64,000 bases of DNA from CAVZCK01 sp963773735 (GCA_963773735.1 CAVZCK010000021.1:558001-622000); one strand, 5' to 3'. Positions 15,252 to 25,784 are shown, counted from the first letter of the stretch. Notes: a model not told the origin generated them from the sequence alone. Numbers and translations are program-made.

Positions 15252-18200
15252 ATGGAACTCGATAGGCGTAGTTTCCTGAAAGCTGGTGGAGGCGCGGCCC
15301 TTGCTTCGAGCTTGGCCGTTCTGGGCTTCGGTGAAGACCAGAAGGCACTTGCTCAGGCGGTCCGGCCTTTCAGGCTTTCCAGGACAACAGAAACGCGAAG
15401 CTTGTGCCCCTATTGCTCTGTGAGCTGCGGCACGCTGATATATTCGCTTGGCGACAATTCAAAAAATGCCAAGCCGGACGTCATCCATGTGGAAGGCGAT
15501 CCGGACAACCCCGTCAACCGCGGCACGCTGTGCCCGCGCGGCTCGGCGATCCTCGACTTCGTCCATTCCAAGACCCGCGTCAAATATCCGATGTACCGCA
15601 AGCCGGGCTCGGATAGGTTCGAGCGCGTCACATGGGAGTTTGCGGTCGACCGCATCGCCAAGCTGATGAAGGAAGATCGCGACGCCAATTTCGTGGGGAA
15701 GAACAAGGACGGCGTCACCGTCAATCGCTGGCCGACGGTCTCAGCCTTCGTCACCTCATCGATGGCGAATGAACCCGGCTATCTCGGCGCGAAACTGTTC
15801 CGCAGCGCGGGGGTTATCGCCCTCGAAAACCAGGCGAGGATTTGACACGGACCGACGGTAGCCAGTCTGGCTCCAACATTCGGTCGCGGTGCAATGACCA
15901 ATCACTGGGTCGACATCAGAAACGCTGATGTTGTCATCGTCATGGGCGGCAATGCTGCCGAAGCCCATCCATGCGGCTTCAAATGGGTCATCGAAGGGAA
16001 AGCGCACAACAAGGCGAAGCTTATCGTCGTCGATCCGCGCTTTAACCGTTCGGCTGCGGTTTCGGATCTCTATGCGCCGATACGTCCCGGAACCGATATT
16101 GCGTTCCTGCTCGGCGTCATGCGGCACATTTTGACCGAAAACAAATATCACGCCGAATATGTGAAAATTCACACCAATGCGCCCTTCATCGTGCGCGAAG
16201 GTTTCAAGTTCGAGGACGGCCTGTTCTCCGGTTTCGACGAGGCCAAGCGCGCCTACAACATAGAGGATTGGGAGTACGAGATCGACGAGCAGGGCTTTGC
16301 CAAGGTCGACGAGACCATGCAGAACCCGCGCTGCGTCATCAATCTGCTGAAGACCCACGTCGATCGCTATACGCCTGAAATCGTCGAACGCATCTGCGGC
16401 ACGCCGAAGGCGAAGTTCATGAAAGTCGCGGAGCTGATTGCCTCGACGGGCAATGGCGAGCGGACCATGACCAGCATGTACGCGCTCGGCTGGACGCAGC
16501 ACACCCATGGCTCGCAGAACATCCGCTGCATGGCCATGCTGCAGCTTCTGCTCGGCAATATGGGCGTGCCCGGCGGCGGCGTGAACGCGCTTCGCGGTCA
16601 TGCCAATGTGCAGGGCATCACCGATCTGGCGCTTCTCACTCACCTTCTGCCCGGCTATCTGGCCGCGCCGAACGAGAAGGAGCCCGATTTCGCCGCCTAT
16701 ATGTCGAAACGCGGCTTCAAGCCTTTGCGTCCTGGTCAGACCAGCTACTGGCAGAACTATAAGAAGTTCATGGTCAGTCAGCTCAAGGCCTGGTGGGGCG
16801 ATGCGGCGCAGCCGACCAACGACTTCGCTTTCGACTATCTGCCGAAATATGACGTGCCTTATGACACGCTCAAAATCGTGCAACAGATGTACGAAGGCAA
16901 GATGAATGGCTGCATCACCAGCGGCCAGAACTTCTTGTGGGGTGTTCCGCACAAGCAGAAGACGCTCGAAGGTCTCGCCAAGCTGAAATGGCTTGTCGTG
17001 GCCGATCCGCTCGACGTCGAGACGGCGAATTTCTGGAAGAATTTCGGCGAGCTCAACCATGCCGATACTGGCGCGATCAAGACGGAAGTCTTCCAGCTTC
17101 CGGCAACGGCGATCGCCGAGGACGAAGGCAGCTTCACCAATTCCGGCCGCACCATTCTGTGGCACGGAAAGGCGGCCGACGGACCCGGCGAGGCCAAATC
17201 GGACATCGAGATCTATTCGGCGATCTTCCGCCGCTTCCGCGAGCTCTATCTCAAGGATGGCGGAGCCTTCCCGGACCCGATCACGAAGCTCACCTGGCGA
17301 TATGTCGAATCCCGACCTGCCATCGGCCGAGGAACTCCTGAAGGAGATCAACGGCTATGCGCTGCAAGATCTTCCGGATCCGACCGACCCGACGAAGATC
17401 GTGCTCAAGGCCGGCCAGCAGCTTGCCTCCTTCGCTCAGATGACCGATGACGGCAAGACGGCTGGCGGTTGCTGGATCTATACCGGCGTCTATACGGAAG
17501 CCGGCAATATCGCCATGCGCCGCGACAACTCCGACCCGAGCGGCAAGGGTGTTTACGGCCAGTGGGGCTTTGCATGGCCGGCGAACCGGCGCATCCTCTA
17601 CAACCGCGCCTCGGCCGATGCCAACGGCAAGCCGTGGAGCGCACGGAAGTCCTACATCGTTTGGAACGGCTCGAAATGGGTCGGGCCGGACGTGCCGGAT
17701 TACGGCCCGACCGTCGCGCCGCAAAAGGGCGTCGGCGCTTTCATCATGAACCCGGAAGGCGTCTCCCGCCTCTTTGTCCGCGGCATGATGAAGGACGGTC
17801 CGTTCCCGGAGCATTACGAGCCGTTTGAGTCGCCGGTCGGCAATATCCTTCATGCGAAGGTTGCCACGACGCCTGCGGCCCGTGTGTTCAAGGACGTATG
17901 GGACAGTCTCGGCAAGGCGGACCAGTTCCCCTATGTCGGGACTACCTACCGCCTGACGGAGCACTTCCACTACTGGTCGAAGCACCAGCACATCAACGCC
18001 GTGCTGCAGCCCGAGCAGTTCGTCGAGTTACCGGAGGAACTCGCGAAGGAAAAGGGTATCCAGAAAGGCGACTGGGTGCAGGTGACCTCCAAGCGCGGCT
18101 TCATCAAGGCCAAGGCTGTGGTGTCGAAACGCATAGCTTCGCTGACGGTCGACGGCAAGCGAATCCACGTGGTCGGAATCCCAATTCACTGGGGCTTCAA

Positions 18201-18345
18201 GGGTGTGGCGAAGGATGGCTATGCGTCGAACACGCTGACGCCATTCGTCTCCGACGTGGACGCCCAGACGCCGGAGTACAAGGCGTTCCTGGTGAATGTG
18301 GAGCGGACGACACGCGCCCACCGAAATACCGGTGGCTGCGGTTGA
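15252..18345 (+). CDS. fdoG: Formate dehydrogenase-N/O major subunit, selenoprotein (in-frame UGA; one frameshift)
   Basis: This periplasm-facing Mo/W-bis-MGD catalytic subunit oxidises formate to CO2. The start is ATG 15252, seven bases after GGAGGA, and leads into a Tat signal (DRRSFLKAGG). The 4Fe-4S ligands begin at CPYCSVSCGT. TGA at 15843-15845 encodes selenocysteine (about residue 198) in the context NQARI-U-HGPTVASLAPTFGRGAM, matching E. coli FdnG/FdoG; translation continues in the same frame. One inserted base near 17302 shifts the frame before NPDLPSAEELLKE. The rest has RRILYNRASAD, EHYEPFE and GTTYRLTEHFHYW of the C-terminal domain. Total is about 1030 aa, normal. It heads the operon fdoGHI-fdhE-selA-selB. 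Confidence 0.95.
15843..15874 (+). promoter_or_regulatory. Bacterial SECIS element in fdoG
   Basis: Eleven nucleotides after the UGA (15843-15845) the RNA can fold GG (15857-15858), bulged U (15859), AGCCA (15860-15864), loop GUC (15865-15867), UGGCU (15868-15872), CC (15873-15874). The E. coli fdhF SECIS has the same layout: an 11-nt spacer, a GG/CC pair, a bulged U, a short stem and a GUC-containing loop, the features SelB binds. This directs Sec-tRNA delivery at the UGA. Confidence 0.92.
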
Positions 18346-18381
18346 GATCGACCGCAGGCAAGGCTAGGGAGGAGAACGGCC

Positions 18382-19279
18382 ATGGCAAGCTTACAGTCGC
18401 TTGATATCCGGCGCCGCTCGGCCTCCACCGAGCCGCCGCCAAGCGTGCGCGAGACCACCCAGGTCGCCAAGCTGATCGATGTATCCAAATGCATCGGCTG
18501 CAAGGCGTGCCAGGCGGCGTGCATGGAATGGAACAACCTCAAGGAAGAGGTTGGCGTGAATGTGGGGGTTTACGACAATCCCCACGATTTGACGGAGCAT
18601 AGCTGGACGCTGATGCGGTTCACCGAACATGTGAACGGTGACGGCGATATGGAGTGGCTGATCCGCAAGGACGGCTGCATGCATTGCGACGATCCGGGCT
18701 GCCTCAAGGCCTGCCCGGCGCCCGGTGCGATCGTGCAATATTCGAACGGCATCGTGGATTTCGTCGAGGAGAACTGCATCGGCTGCGCCTATTGCGTGAA
18801 GGGCTGCCCCTTCAATATCCCGCGCATCTCCAAGGTGGACCGCAAAGCCTATAAATGCACGCTGTGCTCAGACCGAGTCGCTGTCGGGACAAGCCCCGGC
18901 CTGCGCCAAGGCCTGCCCGACCCAGGCGATCTATTTCGGCTCGAAGGAGGACATGATCGACCATGCGCAGGAACGCATCGCGGATCTGAAGGAGCGCGGC
19001 TATGCAAATGCCGGGCTCTATAATCCGGCAGGCGTCGGTGGCACCCATGTGATGTATGTGCTGCATCACGCGGACAAGCCGCAGCTTTATGCCGGACTTG
19101 CGGATGAGCCCAAGATCGCCGATACGGTCGCTTTCTGGAAGGGCAACTTCAAGCCCTGGGGGCTCGGCGGCATCGCTCTGGCAGCCGTGCTTGGCTTCAT
19201 CCATTACGTCTCCAAGGGACCGAATCAGGTCACCGAGGAGGACGAAGAGAACGCCAACCATCTGGCTGGGAGGTCGTGA
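18382..19279 (+). CDS. fdoH: Formate dehydrogenase iron-sulfur subunit (one frameshift)
   Basis: The beta subunit carries four 4Fe-4S clusters that pass electrons from FdoG to the membrane cytochrome. Cysteine motifs seen are CIGCKACQAACMEWN, CMHCDDPGCLKACP, CIGCAYCVKGCPFNIP, and CTLCSDR followed by PACAKACPTQAI. An inserted A near 18892 separates the fourth cluster motif into two frames. A C-terminal transmembrane helix (WGLGGIALAAVLGFIHYV, about residue 258) anchors it, as in FdnH. The start is ATG 18382 after a GGAGG-type site (18369-18373). Its stop overlaps the fdoI start (TGATG). Confidence 0.94.
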
Positions 19280-19926
19280 TGGCCCACGAAAAGGAAACGA
19301 TCGTCGACCGTTACTCGACGGGCGCACGCATCAATCACTGGATCACGGCGGCCTCGCTCATCCTCCTGGCGCTGAGCGGCTTCGCCCTGTTCCATCCGTC
19401 GCTGTTCTTTCTGACCAATCTGTTCGGCGGCGGTCAATGGACCCGCATCATCCATCCCTTTATCGGGGTGGTGCTCGTCGTCAGCTTCCTGGGGTTGTTC
19501 CTGCGCTTCGTCTGGTTCAACTTCCCGTCGCTCGACGATTTTCGCTGGCTCGGCCGGATCGGGGCGGTGCTCGGCAATGACGAGGACCGGATCCCGGAAG
19601 TCGGCCGCTACAATGCCGGCCAGAAGCTCTACTTCTGGGGGATGACGCTTACGATCATCGCGCTCGTCATCACCGGCGTCGTGATGTGGGAGGTCTATTT
19701 CGGGCCTTATTTCACTATCGAGCAGAAGCGCCTGGCGGTGGCCGTGCATGCCGTAGCCGCGGTCGCGGCAGTCATCCTCTGGATCATCCATGCCTATGCC
19801 GCCTTCTGGGTCAAGGGCACCGTCCGCGCCATGATGCGCGGCAATGTCACCGGAGGCTGGGCTTGGCGGCATCACCGCAAATGGCTGCGCAGGAAGGTCG
19901 GCGGCAAGCGGGTGGCTGCTGAATGA
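19279..19926 (+). CDS. fdoI: Formate dehydrogenase cytochrome b556 subunit
   Basis: The 215-aa gamma subunit binds two hemes b and reduces quinone at the cytoplasmic side of the inner membrane. Four transmembrane segments are visible (about 22-44, 58-80, 112-136, 150-172), with histidines in INHWITAAS, HPFIGVV, AVAVHAVAAVAA and WIIHAYAAFW as heme and quinone ligands. ATG 19279 overlaps the TGA of fdoH, so the genes are translationally coupled. Its own stop overlaps fdhE by 4 bp. Intact frame. Confidence 0.94.
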   Translation: MAHEKETIVDRYSTGARINHWITAASLILLALSGFALFHPSLFFLTNLFGGGQWTRIIHPFIGVVLVVSFLGLFLRFVWFNFPSLDDFRWLGRIGAVLGNDEDRIPEVGRYNAGQKLYFWGMTLTIIALVITGVVMWEVYFGPYFTIEQKRLAVAVHAVAAVAAVILWIIHAYAAFWVKGTVRAMMRGNVTGGWAWRHHRKWLRRKVGGKRVAAE

Positions 19927-20838
19927 GTGAACAGACGCCCCGTTTCGGGGATCTGAGCATCGGAAAGGCCGCGGTGGACGAATTCGTCCGTCTGCCGCGG
20001 CTGGATCTTTTATTCGGCAAGCGCGCCGAGCGGATGGGCGCACTCGCCGAAGGTCATCCGGCGGCGGCATTTCTGCGCCTAATGCAGAAGATTTTCGCCG
20101 CGCAGGCCGAAGCCGCAATCGTCTGCGGCGCGGTTGAAGCACCGTCCGACAGCGAAGTCGCGCGGGCAAGCGAGCACGCCATGCCGCTGCTCTCGCCCGA
20201 CAGTTGGACCCCGACCGCAAGCTATCGCCAGGCCCTGCGCTTTATCGTCGGCACGATCGACCGTGAGGGCCTGCCCGCGGAGTCAATCGACATTTTCGAC
20301 GTGCTTGCCAAGGCGACCGACGATCATCTCGACAGCCTTGCCCGCGCATTCTTCACCAAGAGCCGTGCCGCCGAATTGGCAGGGCGAAGCGCTGTTCGCC
20401 GTCGCCGCACTGCAGGTCGAGTTCGCGCGCATCGCCGCGCTCCTCGACAAGGCCCAAGTCAAGCCGCTCGACGCGAGGGGCCTTTGCCCTGTCTGCGGCT
20501 CGGCTCCCGTCGCCGGTGCCATCGTCGCCGACGAAGCCCATGGCCGGCGCTATCTGACTTGCGGGCTCTGTTCGACAAGCTGGCATCATGTGCGGGTCCG
20601 CTGTATTAGTTGCGGAGACGAGAAGACCGTCGCCTATCACGAGATCGAAGGCGGCGACGGCTTTGCCAAATGTGAGACCTGCGACAATTGCCAGACCTAT
20701 TCAAAACTGTTCTATCAAGAAAAAAACATGGCCGCCGAGGCGCTTTGCGACGATCTCGCGACGCTGTCACTCGATCTCATGGTCAGTGATGCCGGATGGA
20801 AACGTCACGCTCCCAACCCTTACGTGCCGGTAATTTAG
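19923..20838 (+). CDS. fdhE: FdhE, formate dehydrogenase accessory protein (one frameshift)
   Basis: FdhE is a rubredoxin-like iron protein needed for assembly of respiratory formate dehydrogenases. It starts at ATG 19923. An inserted base near 20376 moves the frame so that the second half reads WQGEALFAVAALQVEFARIA and then the four CxxC motifs CPVC, CGLC, CISC and CETC (with a following CDNC). The joined length of about 304 aa matches FdhE. Its last 43 bases overlap the longest possible selA start. Confidence 0.93.
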
Positions 20839-22259
20839 CAGAGACGAGCGGCAAAGAGCCCCCGGTAGCGGATGGCCGTCAGAAGCGGCGCGTACCGCCA
20901 TCGGTCGATGCCATGCTCAAATGGCCGGCTATTGCGGCGCTGGAAGCCGAATATGGGCGTGCGCCTGTCGTCGATGCGCTGCGCGGAGCGGCCGATGCGG
21001 TCCGCACGGGCGACATCGCGCCGGGTCAAGCCGTGATCGCCGAAGCCTGTGCTGAGGCGCTGGCCACGCGCTTTGCCCCTTCGCAGCGGCGAGTCTTCAA
21101 TCTCACCGGCACCGTCCTGCATACCAATCTGGGCCGCGCGCTGATCGCGGAGGACGCCATCGCCCCCGCCGTCGAGGCGATGCGCCATGCCACGAGCCTC
21201 GAATATCAGCTCGGCGAAGGCGAGCGCGGCGAGCGCGACCGGCATATCGAGCACTGGTTGACCGAATTGACCGGCGCGGAAGCCGTCACCGCCGTCAACA
21301 ACAATGCTGCGGCGGTGTTCCTCGTGCTGGCGGCGCTGGCGCGCGGCAAGGAGGTCGTCGTCTCGCGCGGCGAGCTGGTGGAGATCGGCGGCTCGTTCCG
21401 CATCCCCGACATCATGCGCGAGGCCGGCTGCCGGCTGGTCGAGGTCGGCACCACCAACCGCACCCATCTCGCCGATTATGAGCGCGCCATCGGCCCCGAT
21501 ACCGCGCTGATTATGAAGGTGCACTGCTCCAATTACGCCATTCAGGGTTTCACCAAGACGGTTGCAATGGGCGATCTGGTCAGGCTCGCCCATGAGCGCG
21601 GACTGTCGGTCGTCGAGGATCTGGGGTCGGGCACGCTCACCGATCTGCGCCGCTACGGCTTGCCCTATGAGCCGACCGCCGCCGCCGCGATCAAGGCCGG
21701 CGCCGACATCGTCACCTTTTCGGGCGACAAGCTGCTAGGGGGGCCGCAGGCCGGCTTCATCGCCGGGCGCAAGGATCTCATCGGCCAGATCGCCAAGCAT
21801 CCGATGAAGCGCGCCTTGCGGCTCGACAAGATCCGGCTCGCCGCCATTGAGGCGACCTTGCGGCTCTATGCCGACCGGGACATGCTGCGCGAGCGGCTGC
21901 CGACCATCCGGCTGCTCGCCCGTTCAGTCGAAGACATCCGCGCCGCGGCGGAGCGCATGCTTCCGGTCGCGGAAGCGCATCTGCCCGACGGCATCAGTGC
22001 GGAAATCGCGCCCTGTCACAGCCAGATCGGCTCAGGCGCCCTGCCCCTCGATCTGATGCCGAGCTTTGCCATCACTTTTGCCGCAAAACCGGCGCGCGGC
22101 TCCGGCGCGAAACTCGAAGCCTTTGCCGCCAGGCTCCGCGCCCTCGCCATCCCCGTCATCGGCCGGATCGCCGATGGCCGGCTCTGGCTCGATCTACGCT
22201 GCCTTGAGCCGGGGGACGAGGCACTGCTGGCGGAGCAGCTTGCTTCGCTCGCCGCTTGA
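20796..22259 (+). CDS. selA: L-seryl-tRNA(Sec) selenium transferase
   Basis: SelA converts Ser-tRNA(Sec) to Sec-tRNA(Sec) with selenophosphate, using PLP. The PLP lysine is in FSGDKLLGGPQAG (Lys312 in this frame); other family marks are FNLTGTVLHTNLGR, GERGERDRH, VNNNAAAVFL, SRGELVEIGGSFRIP, VGTTNRTH and VEDLGSGTL. The 487-aa frame starts at ATG 20796 within fdhE; a later start near codon 40 (DAMLKWPAIAALE) is also possible, since E. coli SelA is 463 aa. The frame is intact. Confidence 0.95.
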   Translation: METSRSQPLRAGNLAETSGKEPPVADGRQKRRVPPSVDAMLKWPAIAALEAEYGRAPVVDALRGAADAVRTGDIAPGQAVIAEACAEALATRFAPSQRRVFNLTGTVLHTNLGRALIAEDAIAPAVEAMRHATSLEYQLGEGERGERDRHIEHWLTELTGAEAVTAVNNNAAAVFLVLAALARGKEVVVSRGELVEIGGSFRIPDIMREAGCRLVEVGTTNRTHLADYERAIGPDTALIMKVHCSNYAIQGFTKTVAMGDLVRLAHERGLSVVEDLGSGTLTDLRRYGLPYEPTAAAAIKAGADIVTFSGDKLLGGPQAGFIAGRKDLIGQIAKHPMKRALRLDKIRLAAIEATLRLYADRDMLRERLPTIRLLARSVEDIRAAAERMLPVAEAHLPDGISAEIAPCHSQIGSGALPLDLMPSFAITFAAKPARGSGAKLEAFAARLRALAIPVIGRIADGRLWLDLRCLEPGDEALLAEQLASLAA

Positions 22260-22392
22260 GCGAGGTCCGGTTTGATGTGCTCGCTTACCGCCTGCTCAGC
22301 CGAATTCGCCGCGAAGCGGGCGTTCCCCGCGTCCGTCCCCCTGGAAGCCCGAAGGGCTATCCGAGGTCCCATGAGGCAGGCGCGGTACGCGA

Positions 22393-22422
22393 CCCCGGAC
22401 AACGCCTACGGCGTTTCCGGGG
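22393..22422. repeat. Hairpin between selA and the Sel1-repeat gene
   Basis: The arms ccccgga-(c)-aacgcc (22393-22406) and ggcgtt-tccgggg (22410-22422) pair perfectly except for one bulged C, around a TAC triplet. No U-run follows. It lies in the 222-bp gap after selA, which otherwise shows nothing recognisable, and may attenuate or protect the message. Confidence 0.55.
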
Positions 22423-22481
22423 TGACGGGGTATTGTTGGCGCATAAGTTCAATCTCGCACGCAGCGTCATAGGAGGCGGCA

Positions 22482-23272
22482 ATGGGTCTGCTCAGCCGCT
22501 TTGTCAGTGAATAAATCCGCATCCGCGGCAAGCGCTGCGGAAAGGCTTGAGGCGGCGCTCGCCGCGCATATGGGTGGAGATACGCGAGCTGCGCTTCGCC
22601 TATGGGTGCCGCTGGCTGAAGCCGGCGAGCCGCGGGCGCTCAACGCCATCGGTGCGCTCTATCTGGATGGCGACGGCGTCTAGCCGTGACGAAGCCCATG
22701 GCGCGGCGCTGATCGCCCGCGCGGCCGAGGCAGGCCTCGTCTCGGCGATGCGCAATCTGGCGTTGCTCTATTATGAGGGCAAGGGCGTGGCGCAGGATCA
22801 TGCCACCGCCGTGCTCTGGTATAGCCGCGCCGCCGATCTCGGCGATGCCGAAGCCGCGGACATGGCGAGCTGGATGTTTCTGGTCGGCGGCGGCGTCGAA
22901 CAGGATTACGCCAAGGCGCTGAAATATGGGCGTCAGGCTGCGGAAGCAGGGCGCATCGACGCCATGGCGCGGCTTGGCGATTTTTACCATAATGCGCTGG
23001 GCGTGCCGCGCGATCCGGCGGTTGCGGTGGAATGGTGGAGCAAGGCGGCTGAAGGTGGTCATGCCGAAGCACAGGCAATGCTTGGAGCGGCTTATCTGAT
23101 GGGACGCGGCACTGAGCGCGATATTGTTGCCGCGCTGATGTGGCTTTACCGGGCGCGCGCGAATGGCAGCGAGGTCGCCGCCAGCTTCATCGCCCAGGCC
23201 GAAGCGGCGGCGACGGCCGCCGAACGCGCCGAAGCCGCAAGCCTCGCCTCGCGCGGGGGGCGAGCCCCATGA
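22482..23272 (+). CDS. Sel1-like (SLR/TPR) repeat protein (two frameshifts)
   Basis: About 263 aa of tandem 36-residue Sel1-like helical repeats: LNAIGALYLDGDGV, MRNLALLYYEGKGVAQD, ADMASWMFLVGGGVEQD, MARLGDFYHNALGVPRD, AQAMLGAAYLMGRGTERD. Such repeats act as protein-interaction scaffolds; the name has no link to selenium. I place the start at ATG 22482 (MGLLSRFVS), six bases after GGAGG, which requires an inserted A near 22511; a second insertion (T near 22683) follows GDGV. It sits between selA and selB and overlaps the selB start by 4 bp, so it is expressed with the selenocysteine genes. Its job is unknown. A signal peptide is not evident. Confidence 0.82.
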
Positions 23273-25180
23273 TCATCGGCACCGCCGGCCATATCGATCA
23301 CGGCAAGACGGCGCTGGTCAAGGCGCTGACCGGCGTCGATGCCGACCGCCTCGCCGAGGAGAAGCAGCGCGGCATCACCATCGACCTCGGCTACGCCTAT
23401 CATCCGCTGCCCGATGGCACGGTCATGGGCTTCGTCGATGTTCCCGGCCACGAGCGCTTCGTGCACAATATGCTGGCCGGCGCGACCGGCATCGATCTCG
23501 TGCTGCATGGTCGTCGCCGCCAATGACGGCGTGATGCCGCAAACCATCGAGCATCTGCAGATCGTCGACCTGCTCGGCATAGAAGCCGGCATCGTCGCGC
23601 TCACCAAAGCCGATCTCGCCGACGAGGAGCTTCGTGCCCGGCGCATCGCGGAAATTCAGACGCTGCTCGCGCCGACCAGGCTCGCCGATGCGCCGATCCT
23701 GGCCGTTTCGAGCGTTACCGGCGAAGGCATCGACGCTTTGCGCGATCTGCTTGCCCTGCACAGTGCGAAACGGCGCCAGGCGAGCGGCTTCCCGCGCCTC
23801 GCCATCGACCGCGTCTTCACGCTGCGTGGCGCCGGGCTCGTCGTCACCGGCACGCTGTTCTCCGGACAAATCAGCGTCGGCGACCGGCTGACGATCTCGC
23901 CGAAGGACTTTGACGTGCGCCTGCGCGGCCTGCATGCCCAGAACCGGCCGGCGGAACGCGCCAACGCCGGCGACCGCTGCGCCTTGAACATTGTCGGCTC
24001 AGCGACTCGGCAAGGATGAGGTCGATCGCGGCGACTGGGCGCTGGCCCCCGAAATCCACGCGCCGACCTCGGTGATCGACATCCGCCTCGATCTGCTTCG
24101 CAGCGAGAAAAAGCCGCTCCGCCACTGGACGCCGGTCCATGTCCATCTTGCCGCCGCTCACCGCATGGGCCGGGTCGCGCTGCTCGAAGGCGACAGCCTC
24201 GCCCCCGGCGACAGCGCCTTCGCCCAGATCGTCCTCGACGGGCCGATCGGCACGCTTGCTCACGACCGGCTGATCCTGCGCGACCAGTCGGCCCAGGCGA
24301 CGATCGGCGGCGGCCGCGTCGTCGATCCCTTCGCCTCGACCCGCCATCGCCGCCGCCCCGAGCGCATTCAGCGTCTTGCCGCGCTCGCAAATCCGGCCGA
24401 GGACGCCGCCCGCCGGCTCACCGCCCGCCCTCCCGGCACTATTGAGCGCTTTCCTTTTGCGGTCGCCTATAATCTGCGGCCGGAAGAGGCCGGCGCGATC
24501 TGGGACCGTCTCGAAGCCGTCGTTTCCGGCCTGTTCGTCTTCAGCAAGGAGCATTGGATCGCCGCGCGGCAGAATCTCATCGCAACGCTAGCCGCTTTTC
24601 ACGAGAAATCGCCGCATCATCCCGGTGTGCAGGTTGAGCGGCTGCGCAATCTCATGGATATCCAGCTCTCCAAGCAGGCCTTCGCCGAGGTTCTGAGCGC
24701 CGAGCGGGAGATCGGCGCGGTCGTCGCCGACGGCCCCTGGCTGCGCCTTCCCGGGGCACAAGGTCAGCCTCAGCGCCGAGGATGAAGCGCTTTGGCGGCG
24801 CGATCGAGGCTGCGCTCCACGCCGAACGCTTCCGCCCGCCTCGCGTGCGGGATCTGGCGCAGAGCTTCGACGCCGATGAGGACGAGCTGCGCAACCTGAT
24901 GCGGCGCCTCGTCCGCCTCGGCAGGGTGATCGAAGTCGCCCATGACCATTATTTTCTGCGCCGCACGGTCGCCGAGATGATCCAGATCGCCGCCGACATC
25001 GCGGCGAGCGCCCCCGACGCCGAGATCACCGCCGCCGCCTTCCGCGACCGTATCGACAGCGGCCGCAAGGTTGCGATACAAATCCTTGAATTTCTCGATA
25101 AACAAGGCGTCACCATTCGCCGGGGAGATCGTCGCCGGGTGCGGCAGGACCGGCTGAACTATTTCGGCGAGGTGGCATGA
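23269..25180 (+). CDS. selB: SelB, selenocysteine-specific elongation factor (four frameshifts)
   Basis: SelB is the GTPase that brings Sec-tRNA(Sec) to UGA codons followed by a SECIS hairpin. ATG 23269 overlaps the preceding stop. The GTPase domain shows GTAGHIDHGKTALVKALTG, RGITIDLGYAY, FVDVPGHERFV, the switch to VVAANDGVMPQT, and ALTKADL. Domains II-III follow (RVFTLRGAGLVVTGTLFSG; HVHLAAAHRMGRV; GGGRVVDPFA). The C-terminal winged helices that bind the SECIS run to DKQGVTIRRGDRRRVRQ. One-base insertions near 23508, 23999, 24755 and 24796 break the frame; joined length is about 636 aa, as expected. tRNA-Sec follows within 10 bp. Confidence 0.94.
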
Positions 25181-25188
25181 GCTATTTT

Positions 25189-25287
25189 GGAAGAGAAACG
25201 TTCCCGGTGGTGCGGCTGGCCTTCAAAGCCAGTAGAGGCCGTTTAGAACGGTCTTTCGTGGGTTCGAACTCCCACTCTCTTCCGCCA
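25189..25287 (+). tRNA. selC: tRNA-Sec (anticodon TCA), CCA encoded
   Basis: The 5' acceptor strand ggaagaga pairs with tctcttcc over 8 bp, the long acceptor stem typical of bacterial selenocysteine tRNA. The anticodon stem is ctggc/gccag (25216-25220, 25228-25232) with loop cttcaaa, anticodon TCA at 25223-25225. A long variable arm (gaggccgtttagaacggtc region) and the T arm gtggg-ttcgaac-tcccac follow. Discriminator G is at 25284 and the CCA at 25285-25287 is encoded. It lies 8 bp after selB and completes the set except for selD. Confidence 0.97.
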
Positions 25288-25313
25288 TTCTATCCGTAAC
25301 GGGATTTGAGACG

Positions 25314-25784
25314 ATGACACCCCGATTTCTCATCCAGCTCGAAGACGAAGCCGCCGCCGTGGCCAGGCGCGAACAGGACTATCGCCGGCAGGCCGCCGCC
25401 GAGATCGCACGTCTCGAAGCCGAGCGCGCCTATGCCTATCGGCGCTTCAACGCCCTGAAGGACATGGCGCGTGCCGCCGGAGATTGCGAGAACGCGGAGG
25501 ATGCCTGCCGCGCGCAGCTCACCTATGTGTTCAAGGACATCGGCTGGATCGGCACCTCCCTCGACGATCTCGACGAGTCGAAAAAGGAGGTTGCCGAGCG
25601 GCTGAGGCCCGTCGCCGAGGCGATCTACATCGCCATCAAGGCCGAAGACGCTGCCGATGCCGAAGCCGTTGCGCCCGAACGCCTGTTCGCCGAATTCGAG
25701 GCATGGTTCACCGAGACGCAGGGCAGGCGCTTCCTCGACGCTTACGAGACCTATGTCGACGATTTCATGTATCCGGATGCGTGA
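25314..25784 (+). CDS. Unknown protein, helical, linked to the selenocysteine island
   Basis: The 156-aa product is not recognised. It is predicted almost wholly helical, with a coiled-coil-like N-terminal half (ARREQDYRRQAAAEIARLEAERA, residues about 17-37) and a strongly acidic C-terminal half. Two cysteines sit in GDCENAEDACRAQ near residue 57. No signal peptide or membrane segment. It begins 27 bp after tRNA-Sec and its stop overlaps the start of the next gene (TGATG at 25782-25786), so the pair is translationally coupled. It may be a local passenger or an accessory of the formate dehydrogenase region. Confidence 0.7.
   Translation: MTPRFLIQLEDEAAAVARREQDYRRQAAAEIARLEAERAYAYRRFNALKDMARAAGDCENAEDACRAQLTYVFKDIGWIGTSLDDLDESKKEVAERLRPVAEAIYIAIKAEDAADAEAVAPERLFAEFEAWFTETQGRRFLDAYETYVDDFMYPDA

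Noticed and set aside
15756..17351. Long open frame on the minus strand opposite fdoG (over 500 codons)
   Set aside because: It is the antisense shadow of a GC-rich gene with a recognised product on the plus strand; its translation is R/D/H-rich without family motifs.
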